Assembly (NCBI GenBank): GCA_014305025.1
Contig: JACRTY010000049.1
Location: 150,320 to 214,319, forward strand
DNA: 64,000 nt
Origin: Candidatus Nyctobacter psychrophilus
Lineage (GTDB): Bacteria > Vulcanimicrobiota > Vulcanimicrobiia > Vulcanimicrobiales > Vulcanimicrobiaceae
Direction: 5' to 3'
Shown here: positions 54,994 through 64,000 of the stretch, in pieces
Layout: every line of letters starts with the position of its first letter
Position numbering within the stretch: the stretch's first letter is position 1
Notes under the pieces: model-generated
What the model was told of the DNA's origin: nothing
What the model saw: the letters and a program-made list of their open reading frames with translations, nothing else
Database searches by the model: none
Position numbers and translations under genes: made by a program

Positions 54994-55197
54994 GGCGCCG
55001 ACTTTAAACGTCAACAACCTCAGGCGGTTCACGCCGAAGCGTCTTCCGGTGATCTGCCTACGGGCTGTCGATTTAGCAATCACTCTCGTAGAAGAACCGT
55101 TGCGTCGGCGCAGTGGATTGTTCGAGTTGACGGCCATCTGGGGTATGCGCACTATCGCGTAAGCGGCGGTGGCGGAGGTTCGCGCGGAGAACCGGGC

Positions 55198-56300
55198 GTG
55201 ATGCGCTCGCCTTTCTCGCTACCGAAAGTGCGGTACGTCGAAACCGACCGAGGCTATCGGCTGGACGTCGGTCGCGTATCGATCAACCAAAGCACGTTCC
55301 TCTTACTGGCGGCCATCATCGTCGGTGTCGGCGGCGGCTACGGTGCCGTGGGATTCCGTTATCTGATTCTCCTCGAGCAGCAGCTGGCGTTCGGCTTATT
55401 CACGCGGCACTCCATGGGATCGGCCGGGCGCAAGTGCTGCCTGTCCTGATCGTCGGCGGCGTGCTCACTGCGTTCATCGTGAACCGCTTTGCCCGCGAAG
55501 CCAAAGGACACGGCGTCCCCGAAGTGATGGCCGCGGTCGCGATGGAAGGCGGGGTCATGCGGCCGCGCGTCATCGCGGTAAAGAGTGTTGCATCGGCAAC
55601 CTGCATTGGTTTCGGCGGAAGCTGCGGCCGCGAATGGCCGATCGTCCAGATCGGCTCGACGATCGGCTCCGTGCCCGGACAGCTCGTGCGTGCACCGACG
55701 CCGATCATTCGTACCCTCGTTGCCTGCGGGGCCGCCGCCGGCATCTCCGCAACGTTCAATGCGCCGATCGGCGGAGTCCTTTTCGCCAGCGAAGTGATCC
55801 TCGGCGATTTTGCGCCGCGTTCCTTCGCGACGATCGTCGTTTCCAGCGTCGTCGCTGCGGTGATCGGACGCGCTCATTTCGGAAATCATCCGTCGTTCAC
55901 CGCGTCCGCGTTCTATCTGGTTTCCCTTCGGAGCTAGGGCTCTACGCGATCCTCGGCATCATCGCGGCGCTGTGGGCCGCCATATTCGTGCGTTTGCTCT
56001 ATCTCTTCGGGGATCGATTCGATGCGTGGCGGTAAGTCCAATCCTCAAAGCCGCTGTCGGTTTTGGCGCCGTCGGCGTCATCGACATGTGGTACCTGCAA
56101 GTATTCGGCGTCGGATACAACCATATCGACGCCATTCTCACATCCCGTGTACCGGTGGGACATTCGCTGATACTCGCGGCGCTCAAACCGCTGGCAACGT
56201 CGCTTACGCTAGGCGCCGGTGGCAGCGGCGGCGTGTTCGCGCCGTCAATAAAACCGTCGCTTACGGTCAGATGGCGGAGGTCGCGATCCCGCGACACATT
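55198..56300 (+). pseudogene. ClC-type chloride channel/exchanger, broken in several frames
   Basis: Successive frames give the N terminus and first helix (55198-55449). The selectivity region GSCGREWPIVQIG follows (55434-55930, where GREGP is usual). Then come LGLYAILGIIAALWAAIFV (about 55925-56034) and the end KPLATSLTLGAGGSGGVFAPS (about 56036-56260). Each step fits one missing base. The rest and any CBS domains are lost. It cannot make a working channel if the sequence is right. Confidence 0.78.
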
Positions 56301-56533
56301 TTCGCGGGAATACTGCGAATGATCGCCGGCCTGCGATCAGCGTCCTCGCGCCCAACGGCGCAGAAATCTATCCCAGGGGACGAAACGGGCCCAACGGAAG
56401 GGCCGAGCCGAGCGGTCAAGGCTGGAAAACAGTAATTCCTCGCCGAACCGCCACTTCATATTGGGGAATCCGGCTAACGTGCGGCGACATGTGACGTATG
56501 CGCCGGGGATGCCGCGATACGTGGAGGGCGGGC

Positions 56534-57895
56534 TTGGCTAGCGCACTGATCGCCGACCGAATTCAGTTTGCGTTCACCATCATGTTCCACTACCTGTTTC
56601 CGATCGGGACGATGGGAATGGCGCCGTTTGTCGCCTGGTACACGGTCAGAGCGGTTGCTACAGGCGACCCGAAATACGACCGGGCAGCGCGGTTTTGGGC
56701 GAAGATATTCGCGATCAATTTCGTCGTGGGCGTCGTCACCGGTATCCCGATGGAATTCCAGTTCGGAACGAATTGGGCGATCTTTTCCGCCCGCGCCGGA
56801 GCGCTCGTCGGCCCTCCGCTCGCGATGGAAGGCATCTATGCGTTCTTCCTCGAGTCGATCTTTCTGGGCATCTTCTTTTACGGCCGCGACTACGTCTCGC
56901 CACGCTTACACGCGCTGTCGGCGGTGCTTATCTGGATCGGTGCGTGGCTGTCCGGCTTCTTCATCACCGCGGCGAACGCGTGGATGCAGCGTCCCGTCGG
57001 CTACACGCTGATGCGCGACGGACGCCTGCGGCTCGATAGCTTGCCCGCCGTCTTGCTCTCGCCGTTCTTGTGGTGGCAGTACGTGCACGTGATGACCGGC
57101 GCCGTCGTCACCGGAGGCTTCTTGATGACGGGTATCGGCGCATACTATCTGCTCGCCCGGCGCCAAGAAGCGTACGGCGCGTTGTTCGTCCGTACGGGCG
57201 TGCTGGTGGCGTTCGTCGCTTCGGCGGTCGCGGTCTTCCCGACCGGAGATCAGAATAGTGCCGACGTCACGCGCTATCAACCAGTCAAACTCGCCGCGAT
57301 GGAAGGACTTTTTAGATCGGCGTATGGCGCGCCCCTGGCGATCATCGGCATGCCCGATACCAAGAACCAAACGCTGATCGACCCGGTCTTCGTTCCGAAG
57401 GTTCTGAGCTTTCTCGCGTACGGAAATTTTGGCGCCAACGTCAAGGGCCTCGCGGAGTATCCACCGGACGTGCGGCCGCCGGTGGCGCTCACGTATTACG
57501 CGTATCACATCATGGTCGGCCTGGGAACGATCTTCCTGGGCCTCGGTGCCGTCGGAGCCTTGCTATGGTGGATGAAGCGTCTTGAACGAAGCCGCTGGTT
57601 CCTGTGGTTGCTGATGCTCGTGATGCCGTTTCCGTACATCGCAAACGAAGCCGGCTGGGCCACCACGGAAATCGGCCGTCAACCGTGGATCGTCTACGGC
57701 TTGATCCGGACCGCTCAGGCCTCGTCCGCGAACGTCGCGGCCGGCGAGACGATCTTCACGATCATCGGGTTCGTCGGGATGTACTTCTTGCTCGGCCTGC
57801 TCTTCATGCTGCTCGTGCTGCGCGAGATCGGCATCGGACCGGAGGGTGAGCCGGTCGCAACGGGCGCGCCGGTTGCCGGAGCGGTGGCGCAATGA
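56534..57895 (+). CDS. cydA: Cytochrome bd-type quinol oxidase subunit I
   Basis: The 453-aa subunit binds hemes b558, b595 and d and oxidises quinol. The heme-ligand His in IMFHYLFPIGT, the Met/His region QYVHVMTGA and the motif GWATTEIGRQPW are present. The Q-loop is short, as in the S-type. TTG 56534 follows a GGAGGGCGGGC site and is the best start; the frame from 56498 is longer. It overlaps cydB by 4 nt. Confidence 0.95.
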   Translation: MASALIADRIQFAFTIMFHYLFPIGTMGMAPFVAWYTVRAVATGDPKYDRAARFWAKIFAINFVVGVVTGIPMEFQFGTNWAIFSARAGALVGPPLAMEGIYAFFLESIFLGIFFYGRDYVSPRLHALSAVLIWIGAWLSGFFITAANAWMQRPVGYTLMRDGRLRLDSLPAVLLSPFLWWQYVHVMTGAVVTGGFLMTGIGAYYLLARRQEAYGALFVRTGVLVAFVASAVAVFPTGDQNSADVTRYQPVKLAAMEGLFRSAYGAPLAIIGMPDTKNQTLIDPVFVPKVLSFLAYGNFGANVKGLAEYPPDVRPPVALTYYAYHIMVGLGTIFLGLGAVGALLWWMKRLERSRWFLWLLMLVMPFPYIANEAGWATTEIGRQPWIVYGLIRTAQASSANVAAGETIFTIIGFVGMYFLLGLLFMLLVLREIGIGPEGEPVATGAPVAGAVAQ

Positions 57896-58902
57896 CCGTG
57901 CTCGCCTTCGCCGTTCTGACGGTGATGCTCGGCGCCTACGTGCTCTTGGACGGCTACGATCTGGGCGTCGGTGCGATCCACCTCTTCGTCGCGCGCGACG
58001 ATTCCGAACGCGCTGCGACGATGGCCAGTATCGGTCCGTTTTGGAACGGCAACGAGGTTTGGCTCATCGCGGCCGGCGGTACGCTGTTCGCGCTTTTTCC
58101 GCAAGTGTACGCATCGTCGTTCAGCGGCTTCTATCTGCCGTTCATGGTCTTGCTGTGGCTCTTGATGTTCCGCGGCATCGCGCTCGAGCTCCGCAGCCAC
58201 TTTCCGAGCGACTTGTGGCGCGGTTTCTTCGACGTGACCTTTGCGATCGCGAGCGCGCTGCTAATCCTATTGCTCGGCGTTGCGCTCGGAAACGTGTTGC
58301 ACGGCGTGCCGCTCGACGCGGCGCACTACTTCGTAGGCACGTTCGCCTACTTGCTCAACCCGTATGCCGTCGGGGTCGGAGTTCTCGCCGTTGTTGCTCT
58401 CGCGCAGCACGGCGCGGCGTGGGTCGTCATGAAGGTCGACGGGCCGCCGGCCGATCGTTCGATGACGGCGTTGCGCGTACTATCGCCGTTCGTCTTGGTA
58501 CTAGCCGGCGTCATGACCCTCGCGACGTTCCAGGTGCGCTCGCCGTGGCCCAATCTGCTGGCGGTGCCATGGATCGCAATCGCGCCGATCGGCTCGATCC
58601 TAGGCCTCGTCGGCGTCCTCTTCTTTGTCGTGCAAGGGCGCCGTCGCAGCATCTTCGGTGCATCGACGGTGTTCCTCGCCGGGATGCTCGCATCGGCGGC
58701 CGTAACGTTGTTCCCGTATCTCCTTCCGGGCTATCCGTCGCCGCAAAACGGGTTGTCCGTCGACCGCTATCCGCCATCGCCGGCAGCGCTAGCCACGATT
58801 CTGACGGTGGTCATCCTCGGACTCGTCATCGTCGCCGTCTATCGAACGTACGCCGTTCGATCTCTCGCGGGGAATGCTCCGGCCGCGAATCGAGCGCCGT
58901 GA
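57892..58902 (+). CDS. cydB: Cytochrome bd-type quinol oxidase subunit II
   Basis: The 336-aa subunit has about eight helices, with the conserved start YVLLDGYDLGVGAIHLF and the FWNGNEVWLIAAGG motif. It stabilises the hemes of CydA. The ATGA overlap with cydA makes a tight operon. High-affinity oxygen use fits a microaerobic or redox-variable habitat. Confidence 0.96.
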   Translation: MTVLAFAVLTVMLGAYVLLDGYDLGVGAIHLFVARDDSERAATMASIGPFWNGNEVWLIAAGGTLFALFPQVYASSFSGFYLPFMVLLWLLMFRGIALELRSHFPSDLWRGFFDVTFAIASALLILLLGVALGNVLHGVPLDAAHYFVGTFAYLLNPYAVGVGVLAVVALAQHGAAWVVMKVDGPPADRSMTALRVLSPFVLVLAGVMTLATFQVRSPWPNLLAVPWIAIAPIGSILGLVGVLFFVVQGRRRSIFGASTVFLAGMLASAAVTLFPYLLPGYPSPQNGLSVDRYPPSPAALATILTVVILGLVIVAVYRTYAVRSLAGNAPAANRAP

Positions 58903-58938
58903 GATGAGGGTGCTCCGGTTGAAGGCGTCACAGAAAGT

Positions 58939-59991
58939 GGTTGCTGCTGCGAGGGCTGGCTCGAAGGCTATCTACTAAGCGGACGCCACGGTATGTGGTC
59001 CTCTTGTGAAGCGTTCGCCCAAGTCGTCGACTCGATGCTCACGCAGCACGCGAAGTGGCTCGAGCAATGCCGTGAGTTTACCTGGCGCCGGCCGCTCGCA
59101 TCGCTCAATGTGCTGCTGACGAGTCACGCTTGGCGAAACGATCACAATGGTTTCAGCCATCAAGCGACCGGATTCGTCGACAACGCCTTGGGACGCAGGA
59201 GCGAAACCATCCGCGTGTACTATCCGCCCGACGGCAACTGTCTGCTCAGCGTCTTTGACCATTGCCTGCGCAGCCGAAACTACGTCAACGTCGTTACGTG
59301 CGGCAAGCAGCCGCAACTGCAATGGTTGACGATGGACGAGGCACTCGAACATTGCTCACGCGGCGCATCGACCTGGAAATTTGCGACCAACGACGGGGGC
59401 ACGGAGCCCGACGTCGTCCTGGCGTGCGCGGGCGACGTACCGACGATCGAAATTTGCGCGACGTCGTGGTTGCTGCAAAAGCATGTTCCCGGCATTAAGG
59501 TCAGAGTCGTCAATGTGGTGGACCTCAGCGTGCTGATGAGCCCCGACGATCATCCGCACGGGATGGACAACATGTCCTTCAACGCGCTCTTCACGACGGA
59601 TGCGCCGGTTATCTTCGCCTTCCACAACAACCGCTGGCTCATTCATACGATGGTTCATGGCCGGTCCAATGAAGCGCGCTTCCACGTACGCGGCTATATG
59701 GATCGCGGCACGACGACCACGCCGTTCGACATGGTCGTCCTCAACGAGATGAGCCGTTTTCACCTGGCGATCGATGCGCTCAAACAAGTCGCTCGCCTGC
59801 GCTCGCAGGTTTCGGACGTGATCGACATGTTCAACGCCAAGCTCTACGAACACCATTCGTATATTCGCGAACACCTCGACGATATGCCGGAGATACGAAA
59901 CTGGCGCTGGACCGCCGATTTCAGCGAGACGAGCGCGCCCCCGCCACTGGCCAAGGGTCACCCTCGCCCGGCGCTGTTCAGCGACGCCTAA
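58939..59991 (+). pseudogene. C-terminal half of phosphoketolase (XFP)
   Basis: The frame holds the C-terminal domain of xylulose-5-P/fructose-6-P phosphoketolase. Visible blocks are CEGWLEGYLLSGRHGMW (upstream of the ATG at 58993), LTSHAWRNDHNGFSHQ, YYPPDGNCLLSVFDHCLRSR, PDVVLACAGDVPT, NALFTTDAPVIFAFH and RGYMDRGTTTTPFDMV. The N-terminal TPP-binding and middle domains (about 440 residues) are absent; cydB's tail precedes it directly. It is therefore a 5'-truncated gene. The open frame from ATG 58993 could still make a 332-aa fragment. Confidence 0.85.
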
Positions 59992-60053
59992 CACATGGTT
60001 CTTCACCCGCTCACCAGGATAGTGCTCGCGGCGCGATCGACCGCAATCGAAGG

Positions 60054-60809
60054 GTGAAGACGCTCATCGTCTTCGACCTCGACGGTACCTTGGCGCCGAG
60101 CAAGTCCGCGATCGATGCAGAGATGGGAACGCTGCTCACCGCACTGCTCGGGGTGGTGCGCATGGCCGTCATTTCCGGCGGCGACTTGCCCCAGTTCCAA
60201 AAGCAAATTCTCGCTCATCTCCCTCACGGCGCAGATCTGACGAAGCTATCGCTTCTGCCAACCTGCGGGACACGATTCTTCCGGTATACCGATGGTTGGA
60301 ACAAGCTCTACTCAGAGGATCTGAGCGGAGCCCAAAAGCAGAAGATCATCGCTGCGCTCAACAAAGAGGTCGCCGCATCGGGATTTGCAGCGACGAAAAC
60401 GTGGGGCGAGGTCATCGAAGATCGCGAAAGCCAAATCACGTATTCCGCACTCGGCCAGCACGCTCCGCTGGACGCAAAGAAAACATGGGGCCCGGACTTC
60501 GCCAAACGCAGGCAGATTAAAGCGGCCCTCGACCCGGAATTACCAAACTTCTCCGTTCGACTAGGAGGGTCGACGTCGATCGACGTCACGCTGCCCGGAA
60601 TCGATAAGGCGTACGGCATTCGAAAACTGCGCGACATCCTCGGCATTGCAATTGCGGACATGATTTACGTCGGCGATGCCTTGTTTCCGGGTGGAAACGA
60701 TGCTCCGGCGAGGGAAACGGGCGCTGTTTGCATCCAGGTCAGAGATCCGAATGAAACCAAACGCGTCATCGAGGCCATGATCGCGTGTCTCGATGGCGGC
60801 TCGAAATGA
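60054..60809 (+). CDS. HAD-IIB-family phosphatase (phosphomannomutase-like)
   Basis: This 251-aa haloacid dehalogenase-fold enzyme has the nucleophile motif FDLDGTLAPSK (two Asp) at the N terminus. A C2-type cap with STSIDVTLPGIDK and the motif IV region YVGDALFPGGND follow. It resembles eukaryotic phosphomannomutase or sucrose-phosphatase relatives. The start is GTG 60054. It comes about 60 nt after the phosphoketolase fragment. Substrate unknown. Confidence 0.88.
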   Translation: MKTLIVFDLDGTLAPSKSAIDAEMGTLLTALLGVVRMAVISGGDLPQFQKQILAHLPHGADLTKLSLLPTCGTRFFRYTDGWNKLYSEDLSGAQKQKIIAALNKEVAASGFAATKTWGEVIEDRESQITYSALGQHAPLDAKKTWGPDFAKRRQIKAALDPELPNFSVRLGGSTSIDVTLPGIDKAYGIRKLRDILGIAIADMIYVGDALFPGGNDAPARETGAVCIQVRDPNETKRVIEAMIACLDGGSK

Positions 60810-60840
60810 CGGCGCTGGAGCTTATCGCTCGGGTGACGGC

Positions 60841-61500
60841 TTGACGCCGCGGCTATACCTCGTTCGACATGGTGAAACCGAGTGGTCGCTCTCGGCCCGG
60901 CATACCGGTCGCACGGACATCCCGTTGACTCCGCGCGGCGAGGACGAAGCACGCCGACTGCGGCCGATGCTCGAACACGTCCAATTTGCCGCTGTGCTGA
61001 CCAGTCCGCGGCAGCGGGCACGGCGAACGTGCGAGCTGGCTGGACTGGACCCGACCGCGAAGGTTGAGCCGGACTTGGCGGAGTGGGACTACGGTGATTA
61101 CGAGGGGCAGCGATCCGCCGACATTCGCAAGGCACGACCGGGCTGGAACGTCTTTCGGGACGGTTGCCCCCATGGTGAAATGCCCGCGAAGTGTTTGCAC
61201 CTGCTCTATCTCGGGCGACCGCTAAGTCGTAGCATGAACAGTCGGATCGCGGCTGTGCGCAACGCCGATCAAGTTTTCAACCCCAATGCACCTGGACTGA
61301 CGATACCGAAGCAGCTGAGCGTCTTGCGACGGATGGCGCCAACACCGTGGCCGATGCGGCGGTTCATCCGCTACGCGACGTCATCAGCAATTTTTGGGCG
61401 CCCGTTCCATGGCTGCTGGAGGCGGCGGCCATCCTGCAGCTTGTTCTCCACGATTATACGGAACGCTCGCACGAGCGAGATGTCGGTCGCGTCGCGATAG
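60841..61500 (+). pseudogene. Histidine phosphatase, disrupted 3' half
   Basis: From TTG 60841 a normal histidine phosphatase start is seen (LYLVRHGETEWS, HTGRTDIPLTPRGEDEA, EWDYGDYEG, RDGCPHGEMPA). Homology stops at about 61190, where the second catalytic His region (SHGQF in relatives) should follow. Instead the frame reads unrelated sequence to 61500. It is likely inactive. Confidence 0.75.
61284..61480 (+). pseudogene. Fragment of a proton-efflux P-type ATPase
   Basis: In another frame than the preceding phosphatase the sequence reads TEAAERLATDGANTV and DVISNFWAPVPWLLEAAAIL, the N-terminal segment and first helix of plasma-membrane-type H+-ATPases. Only about 60 codons remain, without the phosphorylation domain. 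It marks an old insertion or deletion junction near 61195-61290. Confidence 0.65.
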
Positions 61501-61593
61501 GCGGGGACACCGACTCGGAGTGGCGCTGTTATCTCCTGCCGAAAGGTGTGCGCTGGAGCGCTCGACGTTCATAGCCGGCCCGCGTTCGAGCGG

Positions 61594-62589
61594 TCAGGGA
61601 CGGAAGCTCAGCAGCGTGCGAGCGCCGGAGATCGGCCGGCGCAGCGCGGTCCCGACGACCCGCGAACAAAGCAGGTTGCAGGTCGACGCGCGCGAGCAGC
61701 GGCCGATCGCGTCGCGGTCGAAACGCGCGAGTATCTCGTCGAGCGACGCCTTGCGCAGATTGCCCGCCGCGGGATGCGCTAGACACGGTGCGACGTTGCC
61801 GGAGGCGTCGATGGCGACGCTGTAGCGTCCGGCATCGCAGGGCGGCAGGCTGCCCCCGGAGAGCCAGCGGACCGAGTCGTCGAGGTAGTCACGATAATAG
61901 CCGGCAGGGACCTCTCCCGAGTCGCGGACTTCGCGAAAGACGGCCGCCGCAAGTGCCGGCTCGTAGCGCAAGCGCTCGTCTTTCTTCCCGTACGTCCCGA
62001 CGCCCCAATGGTAGGCGCCGACGACGGGGATGAAGCCGCGCTCACGCGCGAAGGCAACGACGCCGCGCACGTCGCCGCGGTTCACGTCGCTGACGATGCA
62101 CGTGATGAACTTCGTCCCCGCAAACGTTTGCAACGCGGCGATCCCCTCGAGCACGCGCGGCAGCTGATCGGCACCGCGGATCTGCCGGTAGCGGCTGCGG
62201 TCGAGCGTGTCGAGGCTGACGGATATCTGCATGCGCAGCCGTGTCAACCGGGCAACGAGCGCCGCAGAGAGCCGGGTTCCGTTGGTAACCAGAACCGGAA
62301 ACAGGCCGAGCGCGCACATGTCTTCCAACACGTCGACCAGGTCGGGGCGCAGCGTCGGTTCACCGCCCTGGACGAACACGATGCGCAGTCCACCGCGCGA
62401 AAGCCGTGCGAAGACGGCGCGAATCTCCGCGCGGGTCATCTCATACCGCCCGCGATTGAGCGGCAGGGCGCAGTAGCCGCACGCCGAGTTGCAGCGCAGG
62501 TTGATCTCGAAGATTGCGAGCAGCGGTTTCCCGGTCGCCAGATTACGTGCTGACGATGCCAGCGCGCGCAGTTTCGAAATGGACGGCAC
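61594..62589 (-). CDS. Radical SAM protein with SPASM-like C terminus
   Basis: The 331-aa enzyme starts at GTG 62589. The Fe-S motif CNSACGYC (CxxxCxxC, C33, C37, C40), the GGEPTL SAM site and the barrel follow. A C-terminal Cys cluster (PPCDAGRYS, APCLAHP, RCSRASTCNLLCSR) can hold an extra 4Fe-4S cluster. The product is unknown; radical SAM/SPASM enzymes modify peptides or cofactors. It is divergent from the desaturase-like gene across 68 bp. Confidence 0.9.
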   Translation of the reverse strand: MPSISKLRALASSARNLATGKPLLAIFEINLRCNSACGYCALPLNRGRYEMTRAEIRAVFARLSRGGLRIVFVQGGEPTLRPDLVDVLEDMCALGLFPVLVTNGTRLSAALVARLTRLRMQISVSLDTLDRSRYRQIRGADQLPRVLEGIAALQTFAGTKFITCIVSDVNRGDVRGVVAFARERGFIPVVGAYHWGVGTYGKKDERLRYEPALAAAVFREVRDSGEVPAGYYRDYLDDSVRWLSGGSLPPCDAGRYSVAIDASGNVAPCLAHPAAGNLRKASLDEILARFDRDAIGRCSRASTCNLLCSRVVGTALRRPISGARTLLSFRP

Positions 62590-62657
62590 GTCGTTTCCCT
62601 TTTCGCAATCGTTCCCGCTGGCAAAGAAAACATCACTTGCTAGGAAAGAATATCGTG

Positions 62658-63473
62658 ATGAGACCCCTCGCTCGGCCGGTGCCCCCGTGGCTCTCGGCAA
62701 CACTTCTCGCGACGGAAGGCCTCGCGCTCCTCGCGCTCGAGCTTCGCCGGCCGCTGCGCACCGCGCCCGAGCCGAAGGTGCGCCGTGACGCGCGCAACGC
62801 CGTCATCGCGGCGCTCGCGCTGGGCGCGACCACTGCGGTCGAGGCGCCGGTCGCGGCGCGTTTAGCGCGCTTTGCCGGCGTTCGGCGGTGGGGGATCGCC
62901 GGGCGGCTGCCGCTTCCGGCGCCGGCGCGCGCGATCGCGGCGGTCGCGCTGATGGACTACACGATGTATCTCTGGCACGTGCTCGCGCACCGCACTTCGC
63001 TGCTGTGGCGCTTCCACGTCGTGCATCACGTCGATCGCGGCTTGGACGCGAGCACCGCGCTACGATTTCATGTCGGCGAGCAGATCCTCTCGGTCCCGTG
63101 GCGCGCGGCGCAGATCCTCGTCATCGGCACGACGCCGCTCCAGCTCACCCTCTGGCAGACCGCGTTCCTTGCCTCGATCGTCTTTCACCACAGCAACGTA
63201 CGATTGCCGGCACGGTTCGAGCGGGTTCTCAGGCTCCTCATCATCACCCCACCGCTGCACGGCATCCACCACGCCGACCGTCGCGAGCTCGAGTACAGTA
63301 ACCTCTCCAGCGGCCTCACGCTCTGGGATGTCCTCCATCGCACCTATCGCAGCGGGATCGCGCAGGAGCGCCTCACCATCGGACTGCCAGCTTACGCGCG
63401 CGACGCGGACCTGACGCTGCGTCGCGTGCTGGCGCTGCCGTTCGAAAGCCAACGCGACGCCTTTGCCGATTAG
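62658..63473 (+). CDS. Fatty acid hydroxylase/sterol desaturase-family protein
   Basis: The 271-aa membrane di-iron enzyme has the His clusters HVLAH, HVVHH and HGIHHADR in the right order. ATG 62658 was chosen; the longer frame overlaps the radical SAM gene. Substrates are lipids or carotenoid-like compounds. Its divergent promoter is shared with the radical SAM gene. Confidence 0.9.
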   Translation: MRPLARPVPPWLSATLLATEGLALLALELRRPLRTAPEPKVRRDARNAVIAALALGATTAVEAPVAARLARFAGVRRWGIAGRLPLPAPARAIAAVALMDYTMYLWHVLAHRTSLLWRFHVVHHVDRGLDASTALRFHVGEQILSVPWRAAQILVIGTTPLQLTLWQTAFLASIVFHHSNVRLPARFERVLRLLIITPPLHGIHHADRRELEYSNLSSGLTLWDVLHRTYRSGIAQERLTIGLPAYARDADLTLRRVLALPFESQRDAFAD

Positions 63474-63539
63474 TGCCGCACTGTCATCGACGGTGCTTCA
63501 ACCGGCTCACACATCGGCGCCGGGTTGGAACCCCCTACG

Positions 63540-63749
63540 AAGCCCGCGATCAAGATCAGCGTCAAACAGAAATTTCTCACCGGTGTGCGCGTTCACGCCG
63601 ATCAGCTTAACGCCGTAGATCTGTATATGGACCTCCGGAATCCCGTGCTACGCGCGCGGGACTACAACCAAATACGCCTTCACTCTAGGTCAGGACACGT
63701 GGAGTCCTGGCGGAACCACGATCGCAAGGCGACTGTTTTCGCCGGTTGC
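63540..63749 (-). pseudogene. Degraded duplicate B of the mscS 5' end and leader
   Basis: This aligns with 52040-52250. On the minus strand the start codon is ATA instead of ATG (GTCCATATACAG), and one extra base shifts the frame after about 22 codons. The leader including the GGCGA...TCGCC hairpin is preserved. The gene body is missing. It is a remnant, kept near a TrkA-N-type gene at the window end. Confidence 0.75.
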
Positions 63750-63795
63750 ATAGCGGAGCAGTCCTGAGACGTAAGACCGTGGGCGTCTGATCGGC

Positions 63796-63870
63796 GTGCA
63801 CGATTCGTCGCTGATTCTGCTCTTGCTGACGGCGATTGTCATCGTGGCCGTCGTCGCAAAGCCGGCTTGA
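63796..63870 (+). CDS. Possible 24-aa single-helix membrane protein
   Basis: GTG 63796 to TGA 63870 encodes one hydrophobic helix (LILLLLTAIVIVAVVAKPA). Size and composition resemble very small subunits such as KdpF, but no kdpA follows; the convergent gene starts its tail 6 nt later. It may be chance. Confidence 0.3.
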   Translation: MHDSSLILLLLTAIVIVAVVAKPA

Positions 63871-63875
63871 AGGTT

Positions 63876-64000
63876 TTATCGCTCGGAGAGCAGGTCGTGA
63901 AAATCGTTGGGTATTGCGACGCCGTCCACGAGGTCGGCCAATAATCGCCCTCCCGCTACGGCCGGCGCAAAGACGACGTCGGCGTGGGCCAGTTTCAAGG
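63876..64000 (-). CDS. TrkA-N/ion-channel protein C-terminal end (partial)
   Basis: The last 40 codons of a minus-strand gene enter the window (ADVVFAPAVAGGRLLADLVDG, then the end HDLLSER). The pattern AGADVVxxPxxxGGRLLA is seen in NAD-binding RCK domains of potassium channels and TrkA. The start lies beyond the right edge. Confidence 0.55.
   Translation of the reverse strand, partial: LKLAHADVVFAPAVAGGRLLADLVDGVAIPNDFHDLLSER

Noticed and set aside
1..64000. CRISPR arrays, transposases, rRNA genes
   Set aside because: I saw no regularly spaced repeats, no transposase or integrase motifs and no rRNA sequence in the window, despite the defence island and signs of gene loss.

Overview
This window is a GC-rich (roughly two thirds G+C by eye) bacterial chromosomal segment with densely packed genes and frequent 4-base start/stop overlaps. 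The gene set (PASTA kinase, RuvCAB, UvrC, cytochrome bd oxidase, a selenocysteine formate dehydrogenase, a lanthanide-type PQQ dehydrogenase, stress proteins and many poorly described DUF proteins) fits a deep-branching, metabolically flexible soil or rock bacterium. It reminds me of uncultivated lineages such as Eremiobacterota, but no marker here proves the phylum.

1-12.6 kb is mostly housekeeping. It has a KdpD-type sensor end (GTG start, cut by the edge), a YyaL-like thioredoxin-domain protein, serA overlapping a histidine-phosphatase gene (a plausible serine-synthesis pair), two TrkA potassium regulators, tRNA-Pro(CGG), a Clp-N protein, DedA, a secreted protein coupled to uvrC, DUF488 and a YsnF-like stress protein. 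12.8-20.5 kb holds small membrane proteins, then PBP2, a PknB kinase with five PASTA repeats, and ruvC-ruvA-ruvB.

20.5-31.6 kb is a defence and toxin-antitoxin island with visibly lower G+C in places. It contains VapBC with a promoter that nearly touches the start codon, a RelE-like/UvrD helicase fusion, a frameshifted RelA/SpoT-domain gene with small partners, the remains of a type III methylase, a compact type II M-C-R restriction-modification cassette with a palindromic operator over the methylase start codon, a large type III-like Res endonuclease, and a MazEF pair.

31.6-49.8 kb is metabolism and ion handling. It has a CsoR-regulated permease with a G-tract operator, a three-gene formate dehydrogenase operon whose catalytic subunit is read through an in-frame TGA (selenocysteine) followed by a SECIS-like hairpin, SDR, DUF421, YihY, a large (alpha/alpha)6 glycosidase, a CDF transporter, an orphan HEPN protein beside a nucleotidyltransferase stump, a Na/Ca exchanger, a quinoprotein dehydrogenase and DUF4396.

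49.8-64 kb mixes sound genes (DUF2254, DUF4336, cydAB, a HAD phosphatase, a radical SAM protein, a sterol-desaturase-like protein) with a graveyard. The graveyard holds frameshifted mscS, a membrane gene with a stop and frameshift, CBS-domain remnants, a truncated Na/H antiporter, a ClC channel in several frames, a 5'-truncated phosphoketolase, a chimeric histidine phosphatase/P-type ATPase scrap, and a second degraded copy of the mscS 5' end plus its leader. The right edge cuts a TrkA-N-type gene. Potassium, osmotic and ion-homeostasis genes recur across the window.
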